Assembly (NCBI RefSeq): GCF_013385145.1
Contig: NZ_JABZEC010000002.1
Span: forward strand, 62,001-126,000
From: Bombilactobacillus apium
Lineage (GTDB): Bacteria; Bacillota; Bacilli; Lactobacillales; Lactobacillaceae
Length of the DNA: 64,000 bases
Direction: 5' to 3'
In this document: in pieces, positions 17,173 through 25,822 of the stretch
Numbering within the stretch: position 1 is the first letter of the stretch
Layout of the letters: each line of letters starts with the position of its first letter
The notes under the pieces: model-generated
What the model was told of the DNA's origin: nothing
Database searches by the model: none
The model's input: the letters and a program-made list of their open reading frames with translations, nothing else
Position numbers and translations under genes: made by a program

Positions 17173-17376
17173 GCCGGTATAACGCAAGATGACTCCAGCG
17201 GCCGTCGGGACCACCGGCGTAAGGGTTCGATCAATTAGTTGTAGCTCAAAATAGTTTTCTAAAGAACGAATCTGTTGACTAATACTTGTCTGGGCTACAT
17301 GGTTCTTAGCCCCCGTTTTGGTAAAATTGCCCGACTGCACCAAATCAACAAAATATTGTAATTTTTCTAAATTCAT
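17173..17376 (-). pseudogene. LysR-family regulator fragment (HTH only), joined to PTS remnant
   Basis: The start codon and first ~66 codons encode a clean LysR winged-helix (MNLEKLQYFVDLVQSGNFTK, then AQTSISQQIRSLE, LIDR, PTAAGVILRY). After that the sequence runs without a gap into the PTS EIIC remnant in another frame and stops. The effector domain is gone. This looks like a deletion joint between two unrelated genes. A truncated HTH protein of ~93 aa could still be made. Confidence 0.8.
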
Positions 17377-17536
17377 AATTTTAAACCTGTGATTTCATTA
17401 TTTTGTATTTAATTATAGCCCCCACCCCAGTTTCAAATCTTATTTCTCCAAAAACTAAGATTTCTCAAAGACAACGTTGCTAGCCACTTAATCTAAATTA
17501 TACTTAATATATTATCAATTAAACTAGGAGAAAATT

Positions 17537-18184
17537 ATGAAAATTATCCGAGAAGTTTGCCTTGAAAATTTCACTCATGTCCAAGCAGCTATTAGGGCGG
17601 GAGCTGACCGAATCGAGCTCAATGATAACCTTCCAGCAGGTGGAACAACCCCTTCTGCAGGTGTCATTCAGCAAACTCTTGCTTACACTAAAGCGCAAAA
17701 AATCCCCGTTGTCGTTATGATTCGACCACGAGGAGGAGATTTTGTTTATAGTGCCGATGAATTGGCAATTATGGAAGCCGATCTTCAAACCGCTGCTGAT
17801 CTTGGCGTAGAAAATGTGACTTTTGGAGCCCTAACTCGAGAAGGCCAATTAGATCTTCCAGCAATGACCACCCTAATCGCCCGTGCTAAAAAGGCGAAAA
17901 TGAAGATTGTCATGCATATGGCTTATGATGCCCTCACTCCTAGTGCCCAACCACAAGCCATAGATTGGCTGGTCGAACAAGGTGTACAGCGAATCCTAAC
18001 TCACGGTGGTCCTCTCACTACCCCGATTACTAAATTGACCAAATCACTTCGTCGAACCATGGACTTAGCCGCCGGTCGAATTGAAATCTTACCCGGTGGT
18101 GGGATTACTAGCCAAAATGTGGCAGCAATCACTACGAACTTGGGTCTTCAACAGGCTCACGGAACCCGAATCATTGCCTTTTAG
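17537..18184 (+). CDS. cutC: CutC-family protein
   Basis: A 215-residue TIM-barrel protein with MKIIREVCLEN at the start and GADRIELNDNLPAGGTTPS, PVVVMIRPRGGDF and ILTHGG-PLTTPITKL segments typical of CutC. CutC was named for copper tolerance in E. coli; its biochemical role remains uncertain and the name should not be read as proof of copper handling. SD AGGAG is seven bases before the ATG. The frame is intact although it lies among decayed genes, with a ROK-kinase remnant directly downstream. Confidence 0.9.
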   Translation: MKIIREVCLENFTHVQAAIRAGADRIELNDNLPAGGTTPSAGVIQQTLAYTKAQKIPVVVMIRPRGGDFVYSADELAIMEADLQTAADLGVENVTFGALTREGQLDLPAMTTLIARAKKAKMKIVMHMAYDALTPSAQPQAIDWLVEQGVQRILTHGGPLTTPITKLTKSLRRTMDLAAGRIEILPGGGITSQNVAAITTNLGLQQAHGTRIIAF

Positions 18185-18189
18185 ATTTT

Positions 18190-18480
18190 AGTGGAGATCA
18201 AAATCGCAAACTATCGGACAATTGATATTGGAGAGAGACGGCTATCTACCATCTTCAGACTCTTCCGGATCTAGAAAAAATAGTCATTGGGGCTGGTATC
18301 TCGGCGCAGGAATTAGTTCTTCGACGTTTAAGGCAATCCTTTTTAGACTATCGTCAGGTTACTTCTTTGGCGCAAAAAATAATTCCTGTTCCAGAGACCA
18401 CTGCTGCTAAATTTCATAATTGTGCCAATCTCATTGGCGCACTGATAGCATTGACTAAGACTAAAAAATCACCAGCATAA
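18190..18480 (+). pseudogene. Remnant of a ROK-family sugar kinase/regulator (C-terminus)
   Basis: In one frame the region reads YHLQTLPDLEKIVIGAGISAQ, then ELVLRRLRQSFLDYRQ and PVPETTAAKFHNCANLIGALIAL, then a stop at 18480. This is the end of a ROK protein (glycine-rich IVIGAGIS; final N-A-x-L-I-G-A-L). The phosphate- and zinc-binding N-terminal half is missing and the frame stops a short way upstream, so it is a truncated leftover. Confidence 0.75.
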
Positions 18481-18494
18481 CTGGCGATTTTTTA
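18463..18494 (+). terminator. Intrinsic terminator after the ROK remnant
   Basis: AAAAAATCACCAG/CTGGCGATTTTTT around a CATAA loop; it overlaps the last codons of the remnant. Confidence 0.85.
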
Positions 18495-18610
18495 ATTCTG
18501 ATTTTTGTCTGTATTACAACTTATCGAGCGAGGAAGATAACTTATCGTTCAAAACCCAAGTAAGTGACTCTGACAGGTTAAAATAATAAATAAATCAAGG
18601 AGGTCAACTA

Positions 18611-18703
18611 ATGAATAAAAATAAAATTACTAAGTCAGGTTTATTTATGGCTTACGGACTTTTAACCGGACTCATTTATGGATTATTCTTTATTTTTTAC
18701 TAA
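18611..18703 (+). CDS. 30-residue single-span membrane peptide
   Basis: A short frame preceded by a full AAGGAGGT Shine-Dalgarno six bases before the ATG. The product (MNKNKITKSGLFMAYGLLTG, then LIYGLFFIFY) has a basic N-terminus and one helix with small residues every few positions (G-x6-G-x3-G-x3-G), a pattern seen in small membrane peptides that pack against other helices. No homologue is recognised. It lies between a ROK remnant and an IS30 fragment. It could be a regulator of a membrane protein, a toxin-like peptide or a relic; only the ribosome binding site and composition support it. Confidence 0.55.
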   Translation: MNKNKITKSGLFMAYGLLTGLIYGLFFIFY

Positions 18704-18808
18704 GGCAGATTCTATAATTAATCCGAACGATAATTTAATCTAAAAAACCCAAAGTAATTCCTTTACAATGGTAGTTACCACAACAAACCATGAAAGCAGG
18801 AATTTACT

Positions 18809-19084
18809 TTGAGTACTTCTACTTTATCACAATTTCAGCGCGGCGCAATTGCTAGTTTACTGCGTCAAGGAAAAAGTCAGGCTGCTATCGCCCAAGATTT
18901 GGGAGTTGCCAAATCAACAATTTCTTATGAGCTACAACGAGTTCAACCTTACGATCCCGAACTAGCTCAAGCTGATGCTGACCGAAAACGGCGCCATTGT
19001 GGGCGCAAGTCAATTCTAACCCCGCAGCGTAAACAACTAGTGGAGCATCATTTGCGACTAACTTGGTCATCAGATTATATATAA
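18809..19084 (+). pseudogene. IS30-family transposase, N-terminal fragment
   Basis: A TTG-initiated 91-codon frame holds the HTH of IS30 transposases (FQRGAIASLLRQGKSQAAIA, then STISYELQR) and the Arg-rich RRHCGRKS segment. It breaks off at LRLTW-S, where the DDE catalytic domain should follow, and stops six codons later. No catalytic part or second copy is visible. It marks an old insertion at the left edge of the AT-rich TetR-ABC segment. Confidence 0.85.
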
Positions 19085-19303
19085 TTTAATTATCTCGAAA
19101 CCGTGTTGTTTAATTTTATTTCTACAGTAAAGAATATTGGTATTATAGTCAAAAATTTTTAAGTATAAATTTAAATTATATATTTTTTTAATAGTCCAAT
19201 AGCATCTTTGATTCGTCTCATTGCTATCTATATACATCTTGATCGATCATCCATATACCACCTCTTTTGAATACTGGTTATAAATAGCTATATAATATAT
19301 TAT

Positions 19304-19332
19304 TTGACATCATAACTGTCAGGTAATATACT
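19304..19332 (+). promoter_or_regulatory. Strong promoter of the TetR-ABC unit with overlapping palindrome
   Basis: TTGACA (19304-19309), 17-base spacer, TATACT (19327-19332). The arms TGACA (19305-19309) and TGTCA (19317-19321) lie 7 bases apart over the -35 and spacer, a plausible operator. The rest of 19085-19300 is AT-rich with no gene seen. Confidence 0.8.
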
Positions 19333-19344
19333 TGCGGTTGACTG

Positions 19345-19404
19345 TATGACTATTTTAATATTTATAGTCATAAAAAATATGATGATTTTTAATGATTATC
19401 ATAT
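19345..19404 (+). promoter_or_regulatory. Two inverted repeats just after the predicted start site (candidate TetR operators)
   Basis: TATGACTAT (19345-19353) and ATAGTCATA (19364-19372) are perfect arms 10 bases apart. A second, less perfect pair, ATATGAT/ATCATAT, spans 19377-19404. They lie between the predicted transcription start (about 19339) and the SD of the TetR gene. They could be operators or RNA hairpins. Confidence 0.55.
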
Positions 19405-19430
19405 ATTATAAATATTTAGGAGAAATTAAT

Positions 19431-20012
19431 ATGAGCCGTGGATTTACTGAAGAAGAGAGAAAAGAAATAAAAAATAAGCTTATTGACTTATTTATAGAAA
19501 AACTAAACTATCAAAAAATAAGTTCCATCAATATCGACGATCTCGTAAAAAGTGTCGGAATTGCCAAGGGATCCTTTTATTTGTTCTTTAAGTCTAAGGA
19601 TGAACTTTTTGCCGCTGTATTAAATCACATTCAAAGCGAAATAGTTAATGAATCAATCTATCTCGCTGAGGAAAAGGATTTATCGGATAAAAAAAAATTA
19701 AAAGCCATTGTCTTATTTTTAATCAATACGATAAAGCAATATCCTTGGATCAAAAAATTGTCTAATGTTGAATATGAAAAGATAATTCGAAGATTACCTA
19801 GAGAAACCAAAGAGAATCTTCGAACGAAAGATATAACCGATATCCAGAATATCTTGGAAAAGTTAAATTTAAAATCAGATTACTCATCCGAAAATATTGT
19901 AATCATGATCCAAATCATCCTTTCTTCGGCTCTTAATAGTCAGGATTACGGACCTCAATATGATCAGTCGGTCGAGATGATGGTCGATATTTTAATCAAT
20001 AATCTTTTTTAA
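19431..20012 (+). CDS. TetR-family transcriptional regulator
   Basis: A 193-residue repressor. The N-terminal HTH is clear (SSINIDDLVKSVGIAKGSFY, then LFFKSKDELF) and is followed by an alpha-helical ligand domain with no recognisable specificity. The start at the ATG at 19431 is set by AGGAG nine bases upstream rather than the longer frame. It sits first in a unit with a MacB-like ABC transporter, so it is likely an autorepressor that senses a compound exported by the pump. Base composition is more AT-rich than neighbours (ATA and AGA codons are frequent), suggesting transfer. The regulator is intact while the transporter genes are broken. Confidence 0.88.
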   Translation: MSRGFTEEERKEIKNKLIDLFIEKLNYQKISSINIDDLVKSVGIAKGSFYLFFKSKDELFAAVLNHIQSEIVNESIYLAEEKDLSDKKKLKAIVLFLINTIKQYPWIKKLSNVEYEKIIRRLPRETKENLRTKDITDIQNILEKLNLKSDYSSENIVIMIQIILSSALNSQDYGPQYDQSVEMMVDILINNLF

Positions 20013-20033
20013 TAATGGAGGGTTCAAAACATT

Positions 20034-20744
20034 ATGAACAATGATACCGTAATAAGAGCACAATCTCTCATGAAAACTTATCGTTCTGGGGATACAATTA
20101 TCAAGCCCGTTAATGATCTTAACTTCGAACTTAATACTGGTGAACTAGTTGTCATCTTAGGAGCTAGTGGGGCCAGAAAAAGTACCCTTTTAAATTTGAT
20201 TGGGGGGGATGGACTCTCCCTCGTCAGGAAACATCTTAATCAATAATCAAGACATTAGCAATTTTCGGAGAAGCAATTATCAACTTATCGTCGCGAAGAT
20301 GTTGGTTTTGTTTTTCAATCTTATAATCTAATCTCTAATTTAACCGCTTTAGAAAATGTAGAGTTTTCTAGTAACTATAGCAAGAATCCTTTAAATGCCG
20401 CAGAAATTTTAAAAAAAGTTGGTTTAGCTAATAAAGCCCAAGAATTTCCTTCGCATCTATCTGGGGGAGAACAACAGCGGGTCGCTATCGCAAGGGCCTT
20501 AGCTAAAAATCCTATCTTGCTACTATGCGATGAACCAACGGGCGCTCTAGACTTTAAAACTAGTAAAGAGGTTTTACAACTACTATCAGATTTTAATAAG
20601 TTATATAAAAAGACCACAATTATCATTACCCACAACACCGAGTTAGCCAAAATGGCCGATAAGGTTATTCAGATAAAAGATGGTCAAATAGAAAAGTTAT
20701 ATATAAACAAGAAAAAAATTAAAGTATCAAATTTGGAATGGTAA
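20034..20744 (+). pseudogene. ABC transporter ATP-binding protein (MacB/LolD-like), frameshifted
   Basis: Reading across two frame changes restores a ~237-residue ATPase: Walker A, NQDISNFSEKQLSTYRRED, FQSYNLISNLTALENV, signature [15 protein letters not shown], Walker B LLLCDEPTGALD and an H-loop histidine in IIITHN. The first shift is one extra base in a G7 run near 20205 and the second a missing T near 20265. Walker A reads GASGARKST, where a glycine is normally found before Lys (GAGKST), which would damage ATP binding. Thus three separate lesions affect it. Either decay or poor base calling at homopolymers may contribute. Confidence 0.85.
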
Positions 20745-20755
20745 GGAGAGAGCTG

Positions 20756-23006
20756 ATGAAATATATCTTTAAGAAATTTATTCGTGAACTATTTACTGAA
20801 GATCTCTCGCAGCTCCTCTCCTTACTAATAATAATCACCATTGGCGTATCTTGCTTTATCGGCTTGTCAACATCATATAATGACTTATCCCAAACGTTCA
20901 GTAGCTACTATCGGACAAATAATTTGGAAGATCTGGAGTTATCTGGCCAATTTAATTCTAAAATTTACAATTCAGGGAAACCGGCAAAACTCAAAGTTAA
21001 TCATTAATGGTTATTCTAAAAATGATAAAATCAATAAAATAACTCTGTTATCAGGGCACTATCCACAAAAGAACGAAATTGCTCTTGATGGTTTATATTT
21101 AAATAAAAACAATTTAAAAATTGGCGACCATCTTAAACTTAAAATCAATAACAATACCGTTAATCTTCTAATTTCTGGAACGGTCCGAAGCCCCCGCTAT
21201 CTATACTTAACTGAAGATCCCTCAGAACCCGTTCCTAATCATCAAAAATATGGCTATTCAATCATTTCCAAAAACTATCTAAAAAGTTTAGACCTACGTA
21301 TTAATACTCTGGTAATAAAAAAGCACCCCCACTCCAAAATAAATAGAATCATCGAGCAAATTGCAAGTATTGATCATAATTTAGTTATTACAAAACGAAA
21401 GAATCTTATAAGTTACAAGATGATAGAAAACAAGCTAGATACTATCAAAGGGATAGCAATTGTACTTCCCCTGGTATTCATAATTTTGGCAGCCGCTATT
21501 ACCTTGCTAAGCTCTTCCAAACAGATTAGTAATCAACGTTACGAAATTTCAATTTTAAAAGCCCTCGGGATTCCCAAAAGTAATATTTTATGCTATCTTT
21601 TTCTCCCAGGAATAATTATCTCACTTGTTGGTCCTTTACTAGGGATCCTAATTGGAAGATTTATCTTTCCCCCACTTATTAAATCAACTCTTGGAATTTT
21701 ATTCGAATTTCCTAAAATGGTTCATTCAAATTCCCTAACCATGATTAACCTATCTTTTGCAATCACACTTTTAGTCGAGTTATTATCCTTATTTGTTACT
21801 ACAAATAAGATTTTAAATGAACCACTATTAAATGGGCTGCAGGCTCAAAAGAAAGATAAGGATGCTTCCACAATTCTTGAACATTTTAGTTACTTCTGGA
21901 AGCATATCTCGCTGACAACAAAATTACTAATTCGTAATATAACCACCGGAAAACTAAAATTCGTATTTAGTATTATCGTTATTTCTCTTTGCTTCACAGC
22001 TTTAGTAGCTTCCTTTGGACTCAAATTTTCCCTAAACTAAATTATAAGAACTGAATTTCACGACTTAAGAAAATATGATTTAAGTGCTACTGTTGCTACT
22101 AAAGATCAAAGTAATCTCAATTCAGACCTTTATCAAAATAGAAAACTGGACAGATACTCCATTGTCCCCATCAAACTGAGTGGACAAGATTTAAACATCA
22201 ATTTAGTTAATGACACCACAAAGACGATTGCCTTGAAATCTTCTGCCGGAAAATTACTCTCCTTTAAAAAATTAGACGGTATCTACATTTCGCAAAAGTT
22301 AGCTCACAATCTGAAGGTTAAAACTGGAGAAACCCTCAACTTCAAGATTCTTACTGCCAATAATAACTTCAAAAATCTAAAAGCTAAAGTTAAAGGTATC
22401 TATCTCAGTTATACTAGTCAAGGACTATATACGACTTTCGAATACCTCAATAAAAACAAATCTTTAAAATTTCCTGTTCAATCTCTTTTTATCAAAACTA
22501 ATAATCTAACTACCGTTAAAAAGAAGCTGCTGGCTAACCCACAAATTAATAATGTAATTATCAAGAACAAACAAATATCTAATTATCAAAAAGCTTCTAA
22601 ATCCGTTGATTCGATCCTTGCAATGATTGTCCTCATGTCTATACTGTTATTGTTCGCCGTTATTTACAATATTAGCTCAATCAATATTTTCGAAAGGCAA
22701 AGAGATATCGCAATTGAAAAAGCCTTGGGGTTAAGTAATTTTGCCATAAATAAACTTATTCTAATAGAAAACGACATTTTAGTCGGCTTTTCAATCATTA
22801 TTGGATCAATATTAAGTCCCCTAGTTTACAAGCTCCTTGGCAATGCAATCGCCTCTAACGAGATGTCCTTTCCCGCAAAAATAAACTTCATGAGTATCCC
22901 CATCTCAATAGTTTTAATTCTTATTTCTTTGATCTTAACTAGTCTTTCACTCATTAGAAAAGTAAAAAGGATTGATAAACTAGCCGTCTTAAAATCTAAG
23001 AAGTAG
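20756..23006 (+). pseudogene. ABC transporter permease (FtsX/MacB-like, ~750 aa), frameshift and nonsense
   Basis: Start ATG at 20756 with AAGGAGAG upstream. The N-terminal helix (LLSLLIIITIGVSCFIGLS) is in one frame to about 20990. After a frameshift the extracellular domain and three central helices continue (AIVLPLVFIILAAAITLLSSSKQ...EISILKALGIPKSNIL), with a TAA at 22038-22040. Then the same frame runs on to a second FtsX core (VDSILAMIVLMSILLLFAVIYNISS...EKALGLSNF) and ends at 23006. Two FtsX domains in one chain fit bacteriocin/antimicrobial-peptide type exporters. One frameshift plus one stop inactivate it. Confidence 0.85.
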
Positions 23007-23026
23007 GAAAACCATTTCTTCAAATA

Positions 23027-23068
23027 AATACCAATTTACCCACTGATCGGTGGATAAATTGGTATTTT
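23027..23068 (+). terminator. Intrinsic terminator of the TetR-ABC unit
   Basis: AATACCAATTTA pairs with TAAATTGGTATT, with an inner CCCA/TGGA, and a T run follows. The ~200 bases after it are AT-rich with no gene seen. Confidence 0.88.
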
Positions 23069-23261
23069 TCTGTTCAATTGCTCCTATTACCTCTCTCATA
23101 AACATTTACGACCCTCTCTCCAATTATGTAAAATAATGAGTTTCCTATCCTCGAATTTTATTTTTGAAGGAATACCGCCTTTATGTTTTCTAATTACATA
23201 ATAAATATAATTTATCCTCTGAAATATCAGCTATTAGAAAAATTTTCCAAAATTGAAAGCA

Positions 23262-23298
23262 CAAAAAAACACCCTCTGGAATCTCTTCCACAGCGTGT
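23262..23298 (-). terminator. Intrinsic terminator of rplM-rpsI
   Basis: ACACGCTGTGGAA/TTCCAGAGGGTGT on the minus strand, followed by seven T. Confidence 0.88.
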
Positions 23299-23315
23299 CT
23301 TTCAAAAAGTAATAA

Positions 23316-23708
23316 TTAACGTTTACTAAATTGTGATGCTTTCCGAGCCTTCTTCAGACCTGGCTTCTTCCGTTCCTTCATCCGAGGGTCACGGGTTAAC
23401 ATGCCTGCTCGTTTCAAAGGACCACGAAAATCAGGATCAACTTCTAGTAAAGCACGGGCAATTCCGTGACGGATTGCTCCAGCTTGACCAGAAAAGCCAC
23501 CACCAAAGACATTTACCAAAACATCATAGCTTTCTGCTGTTTCAGTAATATCTAAGGGTTGCTTAAAGTCCTTGATCAGACTTGCTGATGGAATATAATC
23601 TTCTGCAGCCCGATTATTAATCGTTACGTTTCCTTTACCAGGAACTAAGCGTACACGTGCAACTGAGTCTTTCCGACGGCCAGTGCCAGCATAAGATACT
23701 TGTGCCAA
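23316..23708 (-). CDS. rpsI: Ribosomal protein S9
   Basis: A 130-residue small-subunit protein whose C-terminal tail reaches the P-site tRNA. It shows [16 protein letters not shown] at the start, [20 protein letters not shown] in the middle, and the basic tail ending SQFSKR, in which the final K-R is the expected family ending. It is co-transcribed with rplM 13 bases upstream, the usual rplM-rpsI pair, and is followed by a terminator. Confidence 0.98.
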   Translation of the reverse strand: MAQVSYAGTGRRKDSVARVRLVPGKGNVTINNRAAEDYIPSASLIKDFKQPLDITETAESYDVLVNVFGGGFSGQAGAIRHGIARALLEVDPDFRGPLKRAGMLTRDPRMKERKKPGLKKARKASQFSKR

Positions 23709-23721
23709 ATTATTTTCCTCC

Positions 23722-24165
23722 TTAAATCAACTTGTTAATATCTAAAGTTTCCGGTTGTTGTGCTGCATGTTTGTGTTCTGAACCGGCATAAACATAGAGC
23801 TTCTTGAACTGTTGACGACCAAGGGAATTCTTTGGCAACATGCCGCGAATCGAAGTTTCAATTAAACGTTCTGGCTTCTCGGCCCGCATCTTGCCTGCAG
23901 GTGTAGCTTTCATGCCACCCGGATGATTACTATGGTGATAGTAAATCTTATCCTTGGCCTTATTGCCAGTCAATTTAATCTTTTCAGCATTAATAATAAT
24001 TACATTATCACCAGTATCAACGTTCGGGGTAAATGTTGGCTTGTTCTTGCCGCGTAAAATTGCAGCTACAGCTGAAGATAACCGTCCTAAAACGACATCA
24101 GTTGCATCAATCAGATACCATTTACGTTCAACTTCGCTTGGTTTAGCTAATGGTGTTGTACGCAT
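23722..24165 (-). CDS. rplM: Ribosomal protein L13
   Basis: A 147-residue early-assembly large-subunit protein. [31 protein letters not shown] and the [19 protein letters not shown] segments are characteristic. The ATG follows GGAGG at seven bases. It has its own promoter and a 76-base leader separate from the ecf-truA genes, as expected if it is autoregulated through an L13 leader. Confidence 0.98.
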   Translation of the reverse strand: MRTTPLAKPSEVERKWYLIDATDVVLGRLSSAVAAILRGKNKPTFTPNVDTGDNVIIINAEKIKLTGNKAKDKIYYHHSNHPGGMKATPAGKMRAEKPERLIETSIRGMLPKNSLGRQQFKKLYVYAGSEHKHAAQQPETLDINKLI

Positions 24166-24241
24166 TTGTTTTCCTCCAATATCTGTGTCTGTTTACACAC
24201 TCAATAAGATTCCGGGGCCTATCGTGGGGTAAACAATACCA
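24166..24241 (-). promoter_or_regulatory. rplM 5' leader, candidate L13 autoregulatory RNA
   Basis: The ~76-base leader contains TGTGTAAACAGACACA and a GC-rich CCCCACGATAGGCCCCGG element. Position and size fit the L13 leader known in Firmicutes, but I cannot confirm the consensus by eye. Confidence 0.45.
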
Positions 24242-24247
24242 TCTACC

Positions 24248-24276
24248 AATATACTACCAATCGAGACAATAGTCAA
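24248..24276 (-). promoter_or_regulatory. Promoter of rplM-rpsI
   Basis: TTGACT (24276-24271), 17-base spacer, TATATT (24253-24248), placed directly after the truA stop. Confidence 0.8.
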
Positions 24277-24277
24277 T

Positions 24278-25024
24278 TTATTCGTAAAAAACTTTTTGTA
24301 AAAATAAGCCGCTGGCGGGAGCAGTCACGCGGGCTTGCTGGCGATCTTCTACTTCAAAGAGTCGCTGTAAATCATGAACTGGCCGCCGATCACTACCAAT
24401 TTCCAATAAAGTCGCAACCAGAATTCGAACCATATTGTATAAGAAACCATTGCCATGAAAAGTAAAGCGCAATTCTTGAGGATAATTTTCGGTTACTAAC
24501 TCGGCTTGGTAAATTGTCCGAACCTTATTCTTAATCACCCCACCACTGGCCTCAAAACTAGTGAAATTATGTGTCCCCTCCAAATCTCGCAGGGCTTGGC
24601 GAATCTTTTCCAGATCCAGCGGATAAGGAAAGTGCCCCGTATAGTTCCGCAAAAAGGGATTCGTATATCTGCCTAAAGCCACTCGATATTCATAAATTTT
24701 ACTGACTACCGCAAAGCGAGCGTTAAAATCCACAGGCATAATCTGGGAATCAGTAAACAAGATATCCAAGGGCATTAGACTATTCAAAGCCCGTAACATA
24801 CTAATGGCCGGTAAATTTCCCGGGTAATTAAAAGAAATTACCTGCCCTAAAGCATGGACTCCAGCATCCGTCCGGCCAGATCCAATTACTTCAACTGCCT
24901 GCCCTTTAGTCATCTTCGCCAGAGCTTGCTCAATCACGCCTTGAATCGTCAATAAGTGTGGTTGCTTTTGAAAACCGTGGTAACGAGTTCCGTCATATTG
25001 GACGGTTAACTTATAAACTGTCAT
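24278..25024 (-). CDS. truA: tRNA pseudouridine(38-40) synthase TruA
   Basis: A 248-residue enzyme converting uridines 38-40 of the tRNA anticodon arm to pseudouridine. The catalytic aspartate lies in [15 protein letters not shown] near residue 52; other family segments are [10 protein letters not shown] at the N-terminus, [14 protein letters not shown], and [17 protein letters not shown]. It follows ecfT by three bases, an arrangement common in lactobacilli, and ends just before the rplM promoter. Confidence 0.96.
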   Translation of the reverse strand: MTVYKLTVQYDGTRYHGFQKQPHLLTIQGVIEQALAKMTKGQAVEVIGSGRTDAGVHALGQVISFNYPGNLPAISMLRALNSLMPLDILFTDSQIMPVDFNARFAVVSKIYEYRVALGRYTNPFLRNYTGHFPYPLDLEKIRQALRDLEGTHNFTSFEASGGVIKNKVRTIYQAELVTENYPQELRFTFHGNGFLYNMVRILVATLLEIGSDRRPVHDLQRLFEVEDRQQARVTAPASGLFLQKVFYE

Positions 25025-25027
25025 TTT

Positions 25028-25822
25028 CTAACTCCGTAAATAGATTAAGCCCCCAGCCAAGGCCAGAAAAACAACTAAGACTAAACTATCTTGTAGTTGC
25101 CAATGGAGAATTCGATATTTACTCCGACCCTCACTTCCGTGATAGCCACGCGATTCCATCGCAATCGAAAGATCATAGGCAATATTAAAACTACTGACAA
25201 ATAAAGGAATCAGGATGGGAATCACGGCTTTAATTTGTTTCAACAAATTGCCACTTCCAAAATCAACTCCCCGAGCCCGTTGAGCATTCATAATCTTGGT
25301 AGTTTCATCTGATAATAAGGGGATAAACTGTAGGGCGATTGAGAGCATCAAGGCTACTTCATCAACCGGAAAATGGACCAGACGAAGTGGTTTTAAAAGG
25401 GCTTCAATGGCGTCAGCTAATTGAAGCGGCATAGTCGTTAAAGTCAATAAGGTCGAAATAAAGATAATTAAGAGAAAACGCATAAAAATAAAGGCCCCAT
25501 TAATTAAACTCAATTTCGAGAGGGAAAAGATTCCCCAGTGCCAAAAAGGATGACCTCCCGGCGTGAACAAAATTTGTAAAACAACTGTGAACAAAATCAG
25601 AAAGATCATCGGTCGAATTCCTTTAATAAAGAAACTTAAAGAGACCTGTGATAGAAGAATACAGATTGCTACAAAAACCGCCAAAACGAGATAAGTTAAC
25701 CAGTTATTGGCCAAAAAGACAATCGCGACAAAGAAAAAAGTCGCAATGAATTTTCCGCGCGGATCAAGCCGATGAATCAAAGAATCCCCCGGTATATAGC
25801 GGCCAATTAATAATTTACCCAT
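25028..25822 (-). CDS. ecfT: ECF transporter transmembrane component EcfT
   Basis: A 264-residue membrane protein that couples the two ATPases to interchangeable vitamin-binding S components. RYIPGDSLIHRLDPRGK is the typical N-terminal motif. About five hydrophobic helices follow, and two coupling-helix motifs with the Ala-Arg-Gly pattern are seen (MNAQRARGVDFG and MESRGYHG). It overlaps ecfA2 by eight bases. No S component is in the window, consistent with a group II ECF module shared by distant S genes. Confidence 0.95.
   Translation of the reverse strand: MGKLLIGRYIPGDSLIHRLDPRGKFIATFFFVAIVFLANNWLTYLVLAVFVAICILLSQVSLSFFIKGIRPMIFLILFTVVLQILFTPGGHPFWHWGIFSLSKLSLINGAFIFMRFLLIIFISTLLTLTTMPLQLADAIEALLKPLRLVHFPVDEVALMLSIALQFIPLLSDETTKIMNAQRARGVDFGSGNLLKQIKAVIPILIPLFVSSFNIAYDLSIAMESRGYHGSEGRSKYRILHWQLQDSLVLVVFLALAGGLIYLRS

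Noticed and set aside
18739-19084. Complete IS30 element
   Set aside because: Only the HTH part of the transposase is present; there is no DDE domain and no convincing pair of terminal repeats.
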